In this document: in pieces, positions 12,672 to 25,617 of the stretch
Layout: each line of letters begins with the position of its first letter
How positions within the stretch are numbered: position 1 is the first letter of the stretch
NCBI GenBank assembly: GCA_006538405.1
Contig: BJKQ01000011.1
Coordinates: 993,501-1,057,500 of the forward strand
DNA from: Hansfordia pulvinata
Taxonomy: Eukaryota > Ascomycota > Sordariomycetes > Xylariales
Direction: 5' to 3'
Length of the DNA: 64,000 nt
The notes under the pieces: model-generated
The model's database searches: none
The model's input: only the letters and a program-made list of their open reading frames with translations
Told to the model about the DNA's origin: nothing
Program-made: the position numbers and the translations under genes

Positions 12672-13700
12672 TCTGACTCAGCGAACAGCAAGTGAGAGCA
12701 TCGCATGCGGATAAAGCGCCGTGCCGTGGCGACTGGTCGCGCAGCCGTTTGGTTTTTATTTTATTTTTATTTTTTTCCCTCTTGGTATTCCTCTCCTCGT
12801 CGTTTCCGTCATATGACGAAGGGTTTGACGTAGAGTCGAGCAGAAAGCCACGGCTGACGTCCACCGCCCGCCCGCGCGTGCCCATACGAGCGCCGTACTC
12901 GTACTTTGCCGTCCCACGCCAGCTCCGCGTAAACCTGCATCTTGCAGACAGCAAAGGCGATAGGTCGCAGAGAAGCAACACAGAGCGGCGCCTCGTTTGA
13001 CACACGCGGCTGCTGCTGCTGCTGCTGCTGGTCATGTTTCTACCGCGGCTGAACATGCGACCCAAGACACGCAGGCGGCGGTGGGCTGAGCCGCGACAGG
13101 CACTCCTCGCACACGCCTGGGCCTGCCTGGCCCAGCCTTGCACGTTGGCGGGGCGGGCTCGAGCTGGGCAAACCCCGACTTTTGTTTTGAGGCTGGCTCG
13201 GGGCGTCCCGCTGCTTGCTGGTTTGTTTCGCCTGTCCGACTCCTGCTTGCTGGGTTGCGCCGCCCCCCCAATCTGTGGTCGCACGCTGCTGCGATGCCCT
13301 CGTCCAGGGGTTCACGATCGCAAACCCTCAGGGGTGGTGGTCTTTCAAGGGGTTTGCCCGGACTGGCTGACTGACAGCCAGCAGCAAAGACCCCGGAAAG
13401 GCCGGGGGCGTAGGGCTTGCTGGACTAGCCATGAGCTGTCAAACATGGGTTCGACTGCAGGAACTCGAAGCGCCGCCTCGCACAGATGTTCTGCACGCCT
13501 GGCCCGGCCTCTACACCCATGCATTCCACTGCCGGCCGTGCCCCTGGGGAGACTGCCTGCCCGGGCTGCGACACCATTGTGGCATTGCAGAGTCGACAGG
13601 GGAGAATGAACATAATACAAGTAGATGAGCAATAAGGGTCGTATACCCGGACATTTGACGGTGATAGTGTCGGACAGGAGTGAGTGCGATCGATTGCTGA

Positions 13701-16700
13701 TAGAGCATGCGAGTGCTCGTACGGTTCAAAGACTCGTACTCGTGTCATCATCACTCAGATGCCACTGCATCGGCAGCCTCACGACGCCCATGACGTGGAA
13801 CAGCCGCGGATGTGCGACCGTGACAGAGACGGAGCTCTTTCTGGCCCTTTGTCGCCCCATGTGCCTCTCGTGTCGAGGCAGAGCAGTTGCACATCAAATT
13901 CCAGCCTATTGAGCGGAAACGAGACTTGTGTGCTGCCAGTGCTCGTATCTTGTGAGAATCCCGCTCCTTGCGTGGGAGGACCTATAAGGACTTGTGATAA
14001 TAAGTCGTTGAGTGCACACGCGTACCTACCTACTCAAAGGACCTGGGAACAGCGCTCGTGACTGTCAGTTCTCTTAGGTGGGGTTTCCAGGACCTACCTA
14101 ATCGGCCTCCTCTGCTAATCAAGCCCGTACGAAGGTACGACGATGGGAGAGGGTCAGGAAGAAAAAGAATGCATACCGGGCCGACCAGGGGGGGGGGAGG
14201 GGTGAGGGGGTGAATCCAGCTCCAGCGACGGACCAGACCAACGGCCGTTAGAGTGGGCGGGCACGCGGGCCAACCAGAGAGCCATCACAGATGGGTCCCA
14301 AAAAAAAATGGCCCAGATCTTGCAATTCCACACAGTGACGGGCACGTTCCGGGAAGGGCATGACAAAGATGGCTGATCCACTCCCATCTCAGAGTCCGAG
14401 GCAACGGCAAATTCCGCCCGTTCCTGGCCACAGGCTCCTGTGCTCTACGCGTACTCGAACCCTCGCGCGCAACGGGACACAGCTGCGCCATTTGTCATCA
14501 GGCCTCTGGAGAATCAGCAGCCTTCTGCTGGTTTTCACAGCGGCTGGTTTCTGGAACGCCATGTGCTGGATTTTGGTCTCCTGCGATTTGTCCCTTATTG
14601 TAGGCTCATTTGCATCGATGACCGCTGGGGAACGCCCGTTCAGCCTCCGACGTCCTTGGAGGATAGCATTCGCCAATGGCACCAGTCGGCCGTTGGGCTC
14701 CGCAAGCAGCCCTTCGGTTACCTTAGCTTGCTGTGCTGGGATCTTGGAAGGGCCGTAGAACCGACCTGGGCTGCCTAGAAGATAGTGGCGACAGGGGGGG
14801 GGACAATGCCTCAGGGGCCCCTGCAAACCGGCAACACAACGGGGGACCCAGACGCGGCGGCGAGCTAGGAAAACCCCTTCTTCACGTAGCGCGGTCCCGT
14901 CAGAACGGTCGCGGGCGCTATCGAACCGCGGCTCCTCATCAGGCGGCTGGCAGCAAGAGCCGTGATGGAAAACGCGCACAAAGTGGTGAGAAATGATGAC
15001 AATCTGCAGGCGCATTCATCAGCCCGGGCAAGCTCCGTTCGCTTGCGACGTGCGTACCAGGAGCAGCAGTCAGGTCCAGGCGAGAACGAGATTGACCTTC
15101 ATGCGCCCCGAACCCACACGGCCGGCGGTACGAATATCGCGTCGCGCTCTGCGTGCCGCACAGTGGGCGGCGCAGCACAGGTTGCACCCAAAACCCCCAG
15201 TGGAATTGGCAACTGAGGATTTTCCATACGGCTCCCATGCATGGGCTCTCGAGTTGCCTGAAGCCGGGAGGCGTTTCGGGAGCTTGCTCCCGGCCCAGGT
15301 CATGATAGTTGACGAAACCAGTACCGACCCTCCGAAGGGCACCTGGATGGAGTGTGGATCGGCGCGGCTAGCACGTCGCGAGCGTCAGCGGTGCGCACTA
15401 TTCGTCGACAGCACCCGACGGTGCATATGAGGTCTCGTAATGGTTGGGTGTAAGGCTTGGCGAACGCGGGCAGTGGTGACAGGCAGAAACCCATCCGGCG
15501 CCCACCGTATCAGCTGTCTTCTCTGCTGCTGCTCCGGGTAATTGTACGGTTCATCTTGGCCATGGCATTTCGCAGGAGGATGGGCGGCGGCGACGGGCGT
15601 CCACAGGAGCGAAGCAAGCGTGCCAGCGCAGGACTCGGCGGTTGATGTACGCGAGCTACTCGTAGGGCGCTTGACCTTGGGCTTGATCTCGTGCCCCGCG
15701 AGCCGGTGCGACTGTCTGGTGGGTGAGTGGGTGGGTGGGATAGGCTGTGAGAGGCCGGTGACGGGCGCGTAGGGGCCGCAAAGAGCCCCCGGCGTAGTGC
15801 AGATTGGTCGGTCGGTCGGTCGTCCGCGCATGGCCTGTGTGTGCTGTGCTATTTCCAGCTTGCCCAAGCTGGCTGCTGCTGCCTCCGCCGCGACAAGGCC
15901 AGTTTCGAGGGCGTCTGGGAGAGGGCTTGTGGCCTGATGATGATGAAGCGCATTGTCCACAGCTGACGGGGGGCGGTCCCGCCTCCGCCCGCTCGAGTCG
16001 AAGCAGACGCGTCGCCAGGAGGAGAGTGGCCGAGTAGGGCCGAGTCGCCCGCCTCGTCAGGCCAGAGATGGCGAGCCCACCGCTGGCTGAGTTTTCGGCG
16101 CCCGCAGTCTCGCCTCGGTGCCTATTCGATCGAGATGCTTCGATGGTCGAGATGCTAGCCCTAGCTGGAACCCGGGCAGACGGGTGGGAGGCGTTTTGGC
16201 ACAGTGAAGCTGGAAGCGAGGACGGCGACGCAACGGAGTGGGTGGCGTGCAGAAGCGTTGTGCCGCACTGAAGAGACACTACTTGTACCGGTACGCCTCC
16301 GCTGAATTATTGCACCTGCTCACGGCTTGAATACTTGACTGCAATAGCTCGGTCAGGCGTATAGATACAGCTGGAATCGCTGCAGAGGCCCGATAACTGC
16401 CAGCGAAATACTACGCCAGAAGTACTGCGCATTAGGCCAGCCCCTGAAAAAGTGCGCTGCTCCAGGCAGCCCAGGCACCTAAAATACGCAAAGGCCTAGT
16501 CTCTCTCCCAGAAGTACATGCGGTGCCGAACGGAGCAGACGCGTTCATCAGGGCAAACCGTGGAAATGGACGTGAAAAATGGCCTCAGCCTCCGGTTGGG
16601 CACTGGCATAGAGAGGTCATAAACGGTTTCGGCATCCCTACCGAATCAAAGGTGTCACGGCCGTACTCGTACACACAACCTGGCAGGCACTTTGTCTTTG

Positions 16701-16800
16701 TATTATTCTCTTGGTTGAAAGCTCCACTGATTTACCAAATTCCGAGTTTAGACAGCGTTTGGTTTAGGCCTGGCCGCACGCACGGGATGTATAAGCAAGT
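13701..16800. other. Non-coding stretch, fewer repeats
   Basis: No gene seen. Microsatellites are sparser here than on either side and only a handful of TACTCGTA-like sites occur (13712, 13733, 14443, 15657, 16667). Overlapping open frames at 14389-15015 (minus) and 14360-14778 (plus) were read and rejected because neither has a recognisable domain. A degraded gene too diverged to recognise by eye cannot be excluded. Confidence 0.4.
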
Positions 16801-17139
16801 ACCTAACTCGCACGACAAGACACGAACGGCTGAGTGTGTGTGGCTCAAGACATGCTGAAGCGAGCCTTCACATGGCGCATGCCCCGCCCTGCCTATCAGC
16901 CCGCGTGCGCCTGGGTGGGTGACAAGATGTTTGACCTGGACCAGACGCCCGGAACTGCCATCAGCCAGTCGCTGGCGGGCAGCCAACGCCGCGATCCAGG
17001 CAGGCAGCCAAGCATGATACAGTCGGATATCAAGCCCCGGATCAGGGGCTCTGCGCGCGTCTTCGAGGAGCTCGTGGTCGGTACTTGTGCAAGCCCCGTG
17101 CAACGCCGCGCGGAGGGGGGGTTGCACCTGGGTATTTGT

Positions 17140-17156
17140 CCCCCCCCCCCCCCCCC
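17140..17156. repeat. Poly-C tract (17 C)
   Basis: An uninterrupted C run at the edge of the 17.2-17.9 kb motif cluster, read directly. Confidence 0.9.
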
Positions 17157-19508
17157 TTTTCCCGCCTTTTACTCGTACTTCCTTTCCTGTACTCGTACGG
17201 CGTGTCCCCTTGGGTCCATACGTACTCGTGCGTAGGTCTTGTCATTTCCGAGTATGCTCCGTGGGGAAAAGTGAGGCTTCAACTTAATTACGAGTATCAG
17301 TACTCGACGGAAGGAAACAGGTAGATTCTCCGTAATGACCAGATCCGGCCATTGCGGGGCGGGTACGGGTACGAGTGCGTGCTTTGCCGACCGACTCCGA
17401 GCAGAGCAGATAATGATATTGGTGGCGAATGCTCGGGTGCATGCACTCGTAGCCTGGGAGCCCGTCCCAGGCTGGCCCGTGATGGACGAGTGCGATCCGC
17501 ACGTGACCATATCTGCGACGTTGAGGACGAAACGTGCATGGGCGCTGAAGAACCTTGGAGAAGCTTAGAAGCACGGCCCACTGTCCGTACCTACACTCGT
17601 ACGAGGACTGTGGGACTTCCCAACTAGTGCACCCTTACCTACGAGCACCCTACCTACGAGCGCAAGCAATGAACCATGGAAGACAGCGATGGCTGGAGAG
17701 TGCTGCCGCGTTCTTGTGCTGGTGCTACCCACGATCTGCGAGCAGAGCAAAGCCTGGCGTGCGTGCGTGTCTGGCATTGAGGTGCAACGAATACCTTTGC
17801 TAAGCAGGTAGTAGCCAGGTACTCGTACGTGCGAGTAGGGCATATGTGCGTGCCGTCGATACATAATACTGGCGCGTGCCCCGTGGATTCTGGACGCGAG
17901 TGATTAGGGCGTTGGCGGCAGCCAAACGCATCTCGCGATTGTGAGCCCGGCTCCACCCGGAAGACCGCCCATCCGTGCTGCGTGAGTGCTGGCAGACGCA
18001 CCCGTAGCACCGCCCCTCGGCATCTGTGCCCGTGTCTCGCGCCCAGGTAGTCTGTACGCGATGGCGCCCGAGCCACGCGGCGCGCTGCGGGTGGTCCGCG
18101 GGTAGCGAGACAAAAAAGAGGTGCGTTGGAGAGTACCCGGTACTTGCGCTTGCGAGAGAGCCCTGGCCAGCCCGCCAGAGAAAAGTGCAGCAACTCCCAA
18201 TGTCGACATGTAGGCCCGGAAGGCCCTTTCCGCCTCGCCTCGCCAGTGTTCGGGACGATCTCCAGATTGCGTACCCGTCCCGTCGTAGGCCGGCGCTGCT
18301 GCGAGGGTTGTTGTCTTTCGCGCGCGAGCGCGCCGCATACGGGAAACTGGTGGCGGCTCTGCTCTCCTGTCTCGCCCATGGCGTGCGCGCGACCAGCCGT
18401 AACACGACGCGCGATGCTAGGTGCCCCGACAGGGAGGCCATGCGAGGCTGCCAGGGTCTGGCGCGCTTAGGGGCGCGGATAAGGCTGGGACACATCCCAG
18501 ACCGTTGCCCTCCCTTTGCGCACATGGGGGACGGGGAAGGCAGGGCAGGCGGCCGTTGGGTGTTCCTTGGGCCAGCGCCCGCGCCGGTGCCAGTGCCAGT
18601 ACCAGGGCCAGGGGCCTCTGCCGAGTACGAGTAACCCAGCCCTGGAGGTCAGTCAGGGTCAGGGTGAGGACAGGACGGGGCCCATTGTCTTCCCTGGATG
18701 TCTTGCCTTGGCTGGCGGGTGCTAGTGCGGTTGGTCAAGTCGGACGATGCGGGGCACGAGCAGGTGCTTGCACTGTCCGGTCGGCTTCTCCAAGAAGACC
18801 GGGCAGGTTGGCGATGGCATGAATGCTCGCAGCTACAGCGGCTACTTCTATTCAACCATCCGCACCGGTGGACCAGTCCTGAGCAAAGTATGCAGGTGAG
18901 AAAATGTGCAAGGTTCCCACGCTCCGTAACGCTCTGCATCTGCAAACCCGGGTGGGTCGGATTATCTCGCTCCCGTTTCCTGCGCTGCTAGCAGACGCAA
19001 CCCGATGGGTCCGTCATGCGCCCGCTCCAGTAGCGGCGACGAGGTGAGCAGAGCGCGCTGGGCAGAGGCCTCGGACCGTGCTCCTCCTCTGCTGCAGAAC
19101 AGGACCGGGTCGCCGAAGATTGGCACAACGCGGACTAGATGGGGCGCTCCCAATAGCGGTAGGTAGGGCATGTTGCGGATTTCGCGTGCCAAAGAGCCAG
19201 AAGGACTGGTTGCCGGCGATGATGACGATGATGATGACAGCAGCGTCCAAATCGTGACGGTGCATCAAGTTGCGGCGCCCGGCAAGTGGGCGCGATCGGG
19301 AATGACATCAGAGTGATGGGCAAGACGACACAACCAACAGCAGCGGCAGCCTCTTGGTGCCACAGCGCTCCGCTCCCCGCTGCCACATGGTGGCCTGGCT
19401 CAACCCCAATTGACCGACAGGACAAAGGAGGTGTCCAATGTCGGTCAGATGCATGGAAAGCCAACGGTCGTGTCCAATAATGTCGGCCGTGCGTTGGCGG
19501 GGCGCACA

Positions 19509-19542
19509 CCTACCTACCTACCTACCTACCTACCTACCTACC
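19509..19542. repeat. CTAC tetranucleotide array
   Basis: About eight perfect tandem CTAC units. Shorter CTACCTAC/GTAGGTAG pieces recur elsewhere between genes (for example near 5276, 6640, 14026, 17640 and 28612), so this is the longest member of a scattered family. Confidence 0.9.
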
Positions 19543-20600
19543 CGGGTTTGTCTCCAAGGATCCGGATGCTCGTACGGGAGCACAACGGCCCTGCGTGCGT
19601 GCGGCCATGGATCGAGAGGGGTGCTTGCTAAGCCGGGCAAAGCCATGCAATCCAGACGCGATCCAGAGCCTCGGCAAGCATTCGCCCAGGCCTGGAGCGC
19701 GCTTCTCCCGCCAGTCACAGCGAGCCCGCGTAGCAGGGGAGGCCCAAAGTAGCGGTACTCGTACGACCACTGGTGCCCCGTTGGGTCTTTGGAGGGCGGG
19801 GACATTTCCAGAACCCGTCCCGCAGCAAACGCGGCGGCGCGTTCTACGCGTACCTAGCCGCAGCGACCACAGCAGCTAACCTACGTACATAGTATCTTGG
19901 AGACATCACTTGATAACACCCACTGCCGGATCAAGATAATCCTTGCGCAATCACGCCAGTCGCACGACCGGGCAGTCAGGGTGCGGCGGCCGTCCTCGTA
20001 GAGCTACGCGCGCTCGCAAGCGACGGGGAGGGTGTCGGTGGTCAGGTTTTGCCTACGCAAGTACCGCTACCGGCTCCGCCGCATCAGCTGACGAGCAGCA
20101 AGAATCCGCCGTCTTCGATGCGTGTTAGCGCAGAGACTTGAATGAAGACTCACAATCGGGGTCGCTGCAGCAAAAGGTGGGGGCTCTGCTCCGCCCGCAT
20201 CGACGACTTAACGGTTTCCAGGCGCGCTAGCCCGGTTCAGGGCCTCTTCCCCGCGGCGCGGTCCCGTGTCGGCTCTGATAACTTCGAGACGTGTGGAAGG
20301 TACGGGTACCGAGCGACCAACACGAGAGCTAAGGCGGCGCGCGTGCTCAAGACGCCATGCCTCTCTGGGGTTAGCTCCATCTTCCCTCTTTGGAAAGAAA
20401 GCTTTCGGCTTCTTCAGCGTGCCCGACGTCGCCGCCCGGACATAGCTAAACCGCCGGCGTTTTTGCCAACGGCCGTAGCCCGTGATGCCTCTCGTCGCCG
20501 TCCTACCGTCGCCTCCGCCGCCGTCGCCGCCGAGCCCCCGGGCTACGATGCAAGGTCTTCGCGAGCGCTGCTGCGACGGGAGATGATGGTAAACGCGGCC

Positions 20601-22019
20601 TCTTGAGCCGCATGGGGGCATGCGTCTACGACAAGGGTCCTATCCGACCCAGTGAGCAGGCAGCGTATCTAAATCGCCGCCGCAGCAGGGCCGCCGGGAT
20701 GGCTTCATCCACTTTGGTCCGCAGCACACCGCCGAAGACCAACACGACGATGCCTGAGGGACGCAAGGCATAGAGAGAGCCAACTGCCAACTGCTGGCAA
20801 CGGGGGCCGGCCAGCGCCAGGCGCCGCCGCCGCCGCCACCACCATGGCTCTCGCACCGAGGATGCAATCATGGCCTGATGGGCCAGTGCCTCGCAACCGT
20901 CGCCAGCCAATCATCGCCACAGGGCGGCGGTCTGGATCAAGCTTCAACATGGATCTTCCTGTCAGCCACCCCCCGGCGCCAGGAGCAAGAGGCGGGCTTC
21001 CATGACACCACCACTGCCCAGCGCACCGCACCGCCTGCTGCCCGTCAGCCAACTCCACCACATGGTCTGATCGCGCACTGCGCTCCCCTTCATCCGTGCC
21101 TCGCTGCGTGCGCTGTCCCTCGTGCCAGTCTCGCTCCCACCCACCGACTGCTAATCTTGGATCATCAGCTCGTGGGCCCGAAACGCTGCCCGGGTTACCC
21201 CTCGATGCGACCGTCGCTGCCGCAACCCCACCTCCGCCCCTCTCCCGTGGCCTCCCTGCTGACCCAAGCATATCCCAGCCGAGGCCCGCCGGCCCTTGCC
21301 GCAGGAGCGTGGCTTGCGTGAGCGCGATATCGTGCGTCTTCGAGATCCCCAGAGGTCGCCGTGGGCGCCCGCCGTTGCACCGGCCCTCATGTGGCGGCCG
21401 TCACACTAGATCGGGGGGGGGGAAGGATCTTGTCTGTGCACCAGATGGAAGTGTGCCCTTACGACAATGTATAGGTTCCTAATCCAATATATTCAGTTCC
21501 CCCCTGTCTTGCAGGTTATTGATCTGTGCACTCGCACTCTGGAGTACGGACACTGCGGAGCACCAGTAGATGGCATCCAATATCACTGTGCCCTAGAAGG
21601 ACCGACTCCTGCGGCCAGCCTGCCAACATTCGGGTAGCGCAGGTCTGGAGGAGACCCAGAAGCGTTCTTTGAAGCAGAAGCTCGGGGCGGTCGTGTTTTC
21701 CGGGAGTGGCCGCCGCCTCTCCATCGTCCCAACGCCTGGACTCGCGCGCGCGGGGACGCCGGGGTTCGTGGTCGCGGCGTCCCCATGGAGACCGGGGGCC
21801 GGGTTTCTCTCGTCAGTTCGCCGGGGAAGCGGTATGAACCTTATCTTGCTTCTCTGATCTGGTCGGGATAGCCTGGCCCTGCTCAGGGCCGCGGCCCGGT
21901 CTTGTCTGGGCAGGCATGTTGTGTCGGTTCGGTCACACACGCATCGAGAATGACCGCCCTGCCCTGATGCGTGGCTGCACTGGGTTCCCCGTCCCCAGTT
22001 CCCAGCAGCAGCCCACCCT

Positions 22020-22058
<39 letters not shown>

Positions 22059-24900
22059 CTCCGCAACAGGGTTCGCGGGCGCCTCGTCGGCCTGTCATTC
22101 TCAAGATCCCTCCCAGCCTTACGAGTACAGAGCTCCAAGCAGCCCGGCTGACAACAGGCCCTGACCATGACCCCAGCGCCGGCTAGGGGGGGACAGAGGG
22201 CGACTTTGGGACGAAAGGCACGCACGGCCAGGGATAGGTGATAGAATAGGTTGGTGGCACTTGCATGCATTCACATCGTACATATCCATCAGGCAGCATG
22301 AGCATGAACGCGAGATGCCTCCAACGTACGAGTATAGAGAAAGCAACCAAGGCGGCACACCGCTCCGCCTGCAGTGACGAGGCCAAACCGAGTGATCTTC
22401 TCCCTTGGATGCCCGTCCAGTAAGGTAGATAGGTTGGGCTCGCAGCATATGCAGCCTGGCCTAACTGACACCGCGCCCGGATCGGCGACGGCCACGACCC
22501 AACGTTCCCCCAACCAACGTCCAAGCTTCCTCGTGCCCATGTTAGGCTTGGGTACTCCTTAGGCAGGCTTCCTCCATCGCTGCCTGGGCAGCATGGGTGC
22601 TCGTAATGCCCAGAGTCACAATCAGCCGCCACGCGCGGAGGGGAGGAGGGGAGGCAAAGACGCCAGTGTGCTGATCTGTGAACAGGCGCAATCATGCCTG
22701 ACTGCGGGAACCTACTTGGCGCTTCCCCCCCCCCGTAACCACACAACCTTGCCTCTCGCGGGAATGACGGCACCCGATGCCCTGAGCGCTCGGGAGACGG
22801 CCTTTTCCAAAGCTTGGGTGGCAGGATTCGCCGCTTGCTGGGTCTTTATGAGCAAGGGCCAGGCCTCGGGTGAAAAGTACAGGTACTCAAGCAGTAGTCC
22901 TTCGGGAAAGACATCTCTCAAGCAGGTTGGAATGTGTTGCAGCCGCCACACGCCCGCCCACCGGACAGTCAGCTTCTGGATATAGACAAAAAACTACGCC
23001 GATTCCTGCTGCCTCGGAGGGCCCAGCGCCAGAGATGACTGCAGCTGAGGTTGTGTCTGTGCTCTTGGGTTTAGAGACAACCTCCGTGGGCCGGGGGCGT
23101 GGGACGCGAGAGGCACGCCAGCGGCCACTTTTTGGGGGAATGCAATCCATGTCCCAACTCAAACAGTATAGCCAGACTTGTGTGCTGACGCTGACGGCTT
23201 CGCGTGCAGAGAAGAAGAGAAAGAAGACCCAGAAGCTAACTAGCCCTTCCCTCCCTGACTCCTCCTGCCTCCCTCCTCCTGACAGCCCCAAAAAGAGTGG
23301 CGATGCAAGGGAGTCTCTCTGCTTCGTGCCCATCCATCCCGGAGACCTCCTCTGACAGCTCGCTTAGTAGCCCGTGTGCCGTGTGTGGTAAGGTGCGAGC
23401 AGTGTGGCCACGAGCCTCCCTCCCGGAAGCCAGCCGGCTTCGGGGATCCGATGATGGACGCCCACGAAGACGGTCGCCGACGCATCGGCAAAGGAAGCGG
23501 CCTTCTAATTTCGCTGCCACAAGTCATCACCACAGGCAGCACAGCGCGCCACTGTCACTTTTCTTCCCGGGCTGGCATCTCCGCATTGCTTCGCTTTGCC
23601 GTCCTCGTCAATTTCGACATGGCCGCCGGATCCAGTCATGGAGGCCGATCATCTCGCCTCTCACGATCTCCTGTGTCAAACTAACAACCTTCCCCCCCCC
23701 CGGCGGGCGAGGGCCAACCAGTCTGATGCTCGAGAACCTCGTCAGGGAGATGCTCCCCATTGCTTTTCTTCTTCTGGCTGTCTCTTTCGCTGTTACACGT
23801 CCGCCGGGGGATACGAGTTTTCGTCCAACTGGGCAGGCGGCCGGGCGCCGCGGATCCAACTTCCCGAACGACCGCCCGTTGGTAAGATGGTTAATAATAA
23901 GACGCTGTATTATAACGTCTCCAGGGCTACTCGTATACGAGAGTATGCGGGATTACGTACACACACGCACGTCTCATCTGGGCGTCTCGTATGGGTCATG
24001 CCCGCAACTGGCACAGGTTCCGAAAGGGGAGGGGGGCCTTTGATGCTTATGATGATGAAAATGATGATGATGCCAACCGACTAACGGCCCCATTTTCCCA
24101 CCATTGAGTGCGAGTCCTGAAATGTGCAAGTTCCGTACTCGTATAGAGATATAACCTGGGAGATTCCTCAAATGTGCTCCGTACGAATACACACACGCAA
24201 GTTACTCGTGTATCTCCTGACGTCTCCGTACCGAGTACTCACACATGCTGGAGGGAGGCGAACACCCCCCGTTAATTTGCGGCGGCGGCGCCGCCCAGCC
24301 CTGCACGCCTTGTGGGCAGTGGCCTGATGCCCTCATCCGTCGCCTCCACCCGCGGCCCCGATCCGCCTGCCCTGTTTCTTGTCTTTGATCGTAGTGCAGA
24401 TGTCACTTCAACGATTAGAGAGAAGAGACTCTTTCTCCCACACACGGGGAGGGATGAGCCTCTGATACTGCTGATCGGAGATGGCACGGCCGCCCCTCGA
24501 CCCGGCAAATCGGACGGGCCCGGGGGTTCTACCCTTTGGTGTGTGGTGACACAAACAACTCTGGGCCTTTCTTTCTCCCGGCCCGGGCAGAAGAGTCCTT
24601 GCTCATGGCCGGGGGGAGGGACGGCACCTCGGGAGTTTTCCACGAGGCACCCTCGGTCCTTGCAGGGCCCCATGGACAAATGGACAGGCAGCCTAGGTGG
24701 GCGTGGGCGAGAGGAGGCTTCTGTACGGAGTACATGCGCTTGTCTCTTTCTCTGTGTCTCCCTCTCTCTGTGAAATCGCAAGGCCAAGCCGCTCGTTACA
24801 GGCCACGCCTCCAGGCCCCTCTGCCCGAGAAGCCGGGATGAAAGGGTTACACTGGAATTACCCTTCAAGAGGGTCTGTCTGTATAGCTACATGTACAATA
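20601..24900. other. Non-coding stretch
   Basis: No gene seen. Contents: a CT tract running into GT (22019-22057), the palindrome CTCGTATACGAG at 23930-23941, and single TACTCGTA-type sites near 22120, 22330 and 24137. The longest open frame (23297-24043, 248 codons) has no recognisable domain. Confidence 0.45.
22019..22057. repeat. CT then GT dinucleotide tract
   Basis: About 26 nt of (CT)n passing directly into about 12 nt of (GT)n, read directly. Confidence 0.85.
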
Positions 24901-25603
24901 TGATGACACAGTGCCAGCAGACAAGGGGGGGAAGCAATGTAACAGCCCCCCCCCCCCTGTCCTCTCCAAATTTTCTGGAGGAAAAGTACTTGTACGACAA
25001 AGCAAGAGTGAAGCGTTATCACCTGTTGCGTATCGGCTGCTTGGTTTTTATTCCAGCCTCTAACTCGCCAGCCAGCAGTTGGCGATGGGACTTGCCACAG
25101 CTGCACGTACGTGCTCGTGATGGAAAGGCGGCGCTCGCGAATTGTGATAGATCCGGGGCTTCCGGCCTCACCTCCCGGGAACCAAAACTTACGCCTCTTT
25201 TTTTTTTGTCTCCCTCTCTCTTTCTCTCTCTGGGAGGGTGTGAGTTCCCTTGTATATTCCCCATCCCTCTGGCACCCATCAGCTGGGCGCTTGGGCGCAG
25301 CAGGCACCAACAGATCCCAAGGCACGGCCGGCCCGACAGGACATGGGATGGCGATGAAGGCCTGCTGCGTCGCCACCACCACAAGCAACCCCCCCTTCCC
25401 CCTTCCCAGAGAGGCTGGCTGGGCCGGGGCTGGGCTGGGCTGGGCTGGGCTGATACTCATAGGAACGGAGGGGCAGGCGGGCCATATCCACAGGTGCCTA
25501 GAATTCTCTAAGAAGACCCTTTTCAAATCTCTCAAACGGGGGAAAAGGTGGAGTGGCAAGTGGCCTGTTTTTTCCCCTCTCCTCCATCCCGGTCACACCG
25601 GCC

Positions 25604-25617
25604 TACGAGTACTCGTA
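25604..25617. repeat. Perfect 14-bp palindrome TACGAGTACTCGTA
   Basis: The clearest full-length example of the motif scattered through the non-coding parts of the window. The two half-sites TACGAGTA and TACTCGTA overlap to give a self-complementary 14-mer, and a third half-site follows at once (ACTCGTACTC). Confidence 0.9.

Larger units (their letters stand above)
9401..13700. other. Non-coding stretch with several microsatellites
   Basis: No gene seen. Contents: a GTGTGC repeat (9526-9562), a CGTT array (10071-10115), a short CAGTGCAGCG tandem (10941-10969), poly-C runs at 11207-11220, 11884-11896 and 12651-12671, and a CTG run near 13009-13030. TACTCGTA-type sites lie near 9451, 10787, 10802, 11974 and 12897. 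Open frames here translate to Arg/Pro/Ser-rich strings typical of chance frames in GC-rich DNA. Confidence 0.5.
16801..20600. other. Non-coding stretch with a second dense motif cluster
   Basis: No gene seen. TACTCGTA/TACGAGTA-type sites crowd 17165-17910, including the palindrome CTCGTACGAG at 17596-17605. Further sites occur near 18625, 19570 and 19757. A 17-C run lies at 17140-17156 and a CTAC tetranucleotide array at 19509-19542. Open frames up to about 240 codons look like chance. Confidence 0.45.

Noticed and set aside
13441..13475. GGTTCGA-containing stretch resembling a tRNA B box
   Set aside because: No matching A box, acceptor stem or anticodon arm can be drawn. Other GGTTCGA sites (for example 3152 and 47535) also fail.
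14360..15015. Overlapping open frames on both strands (up to 208 codons)
   Set aside because: Neither reads like a protein family, and overlapping frames of this length are expected by chance in GC-rich DNA.
19509..19542. CTAC array considered as a CRISPR or telomere-like repeat
   Set aside because: A four-base microsatellite with no spacers, not a TTAGGG-type unit, and internal to the window.
23297..24043. 248-codon open frame, the longest plus-strand frame in the gene-free block
   Set aside because: Random-looking composition, crosses a poly-C run and a palindrome, and has no motif.
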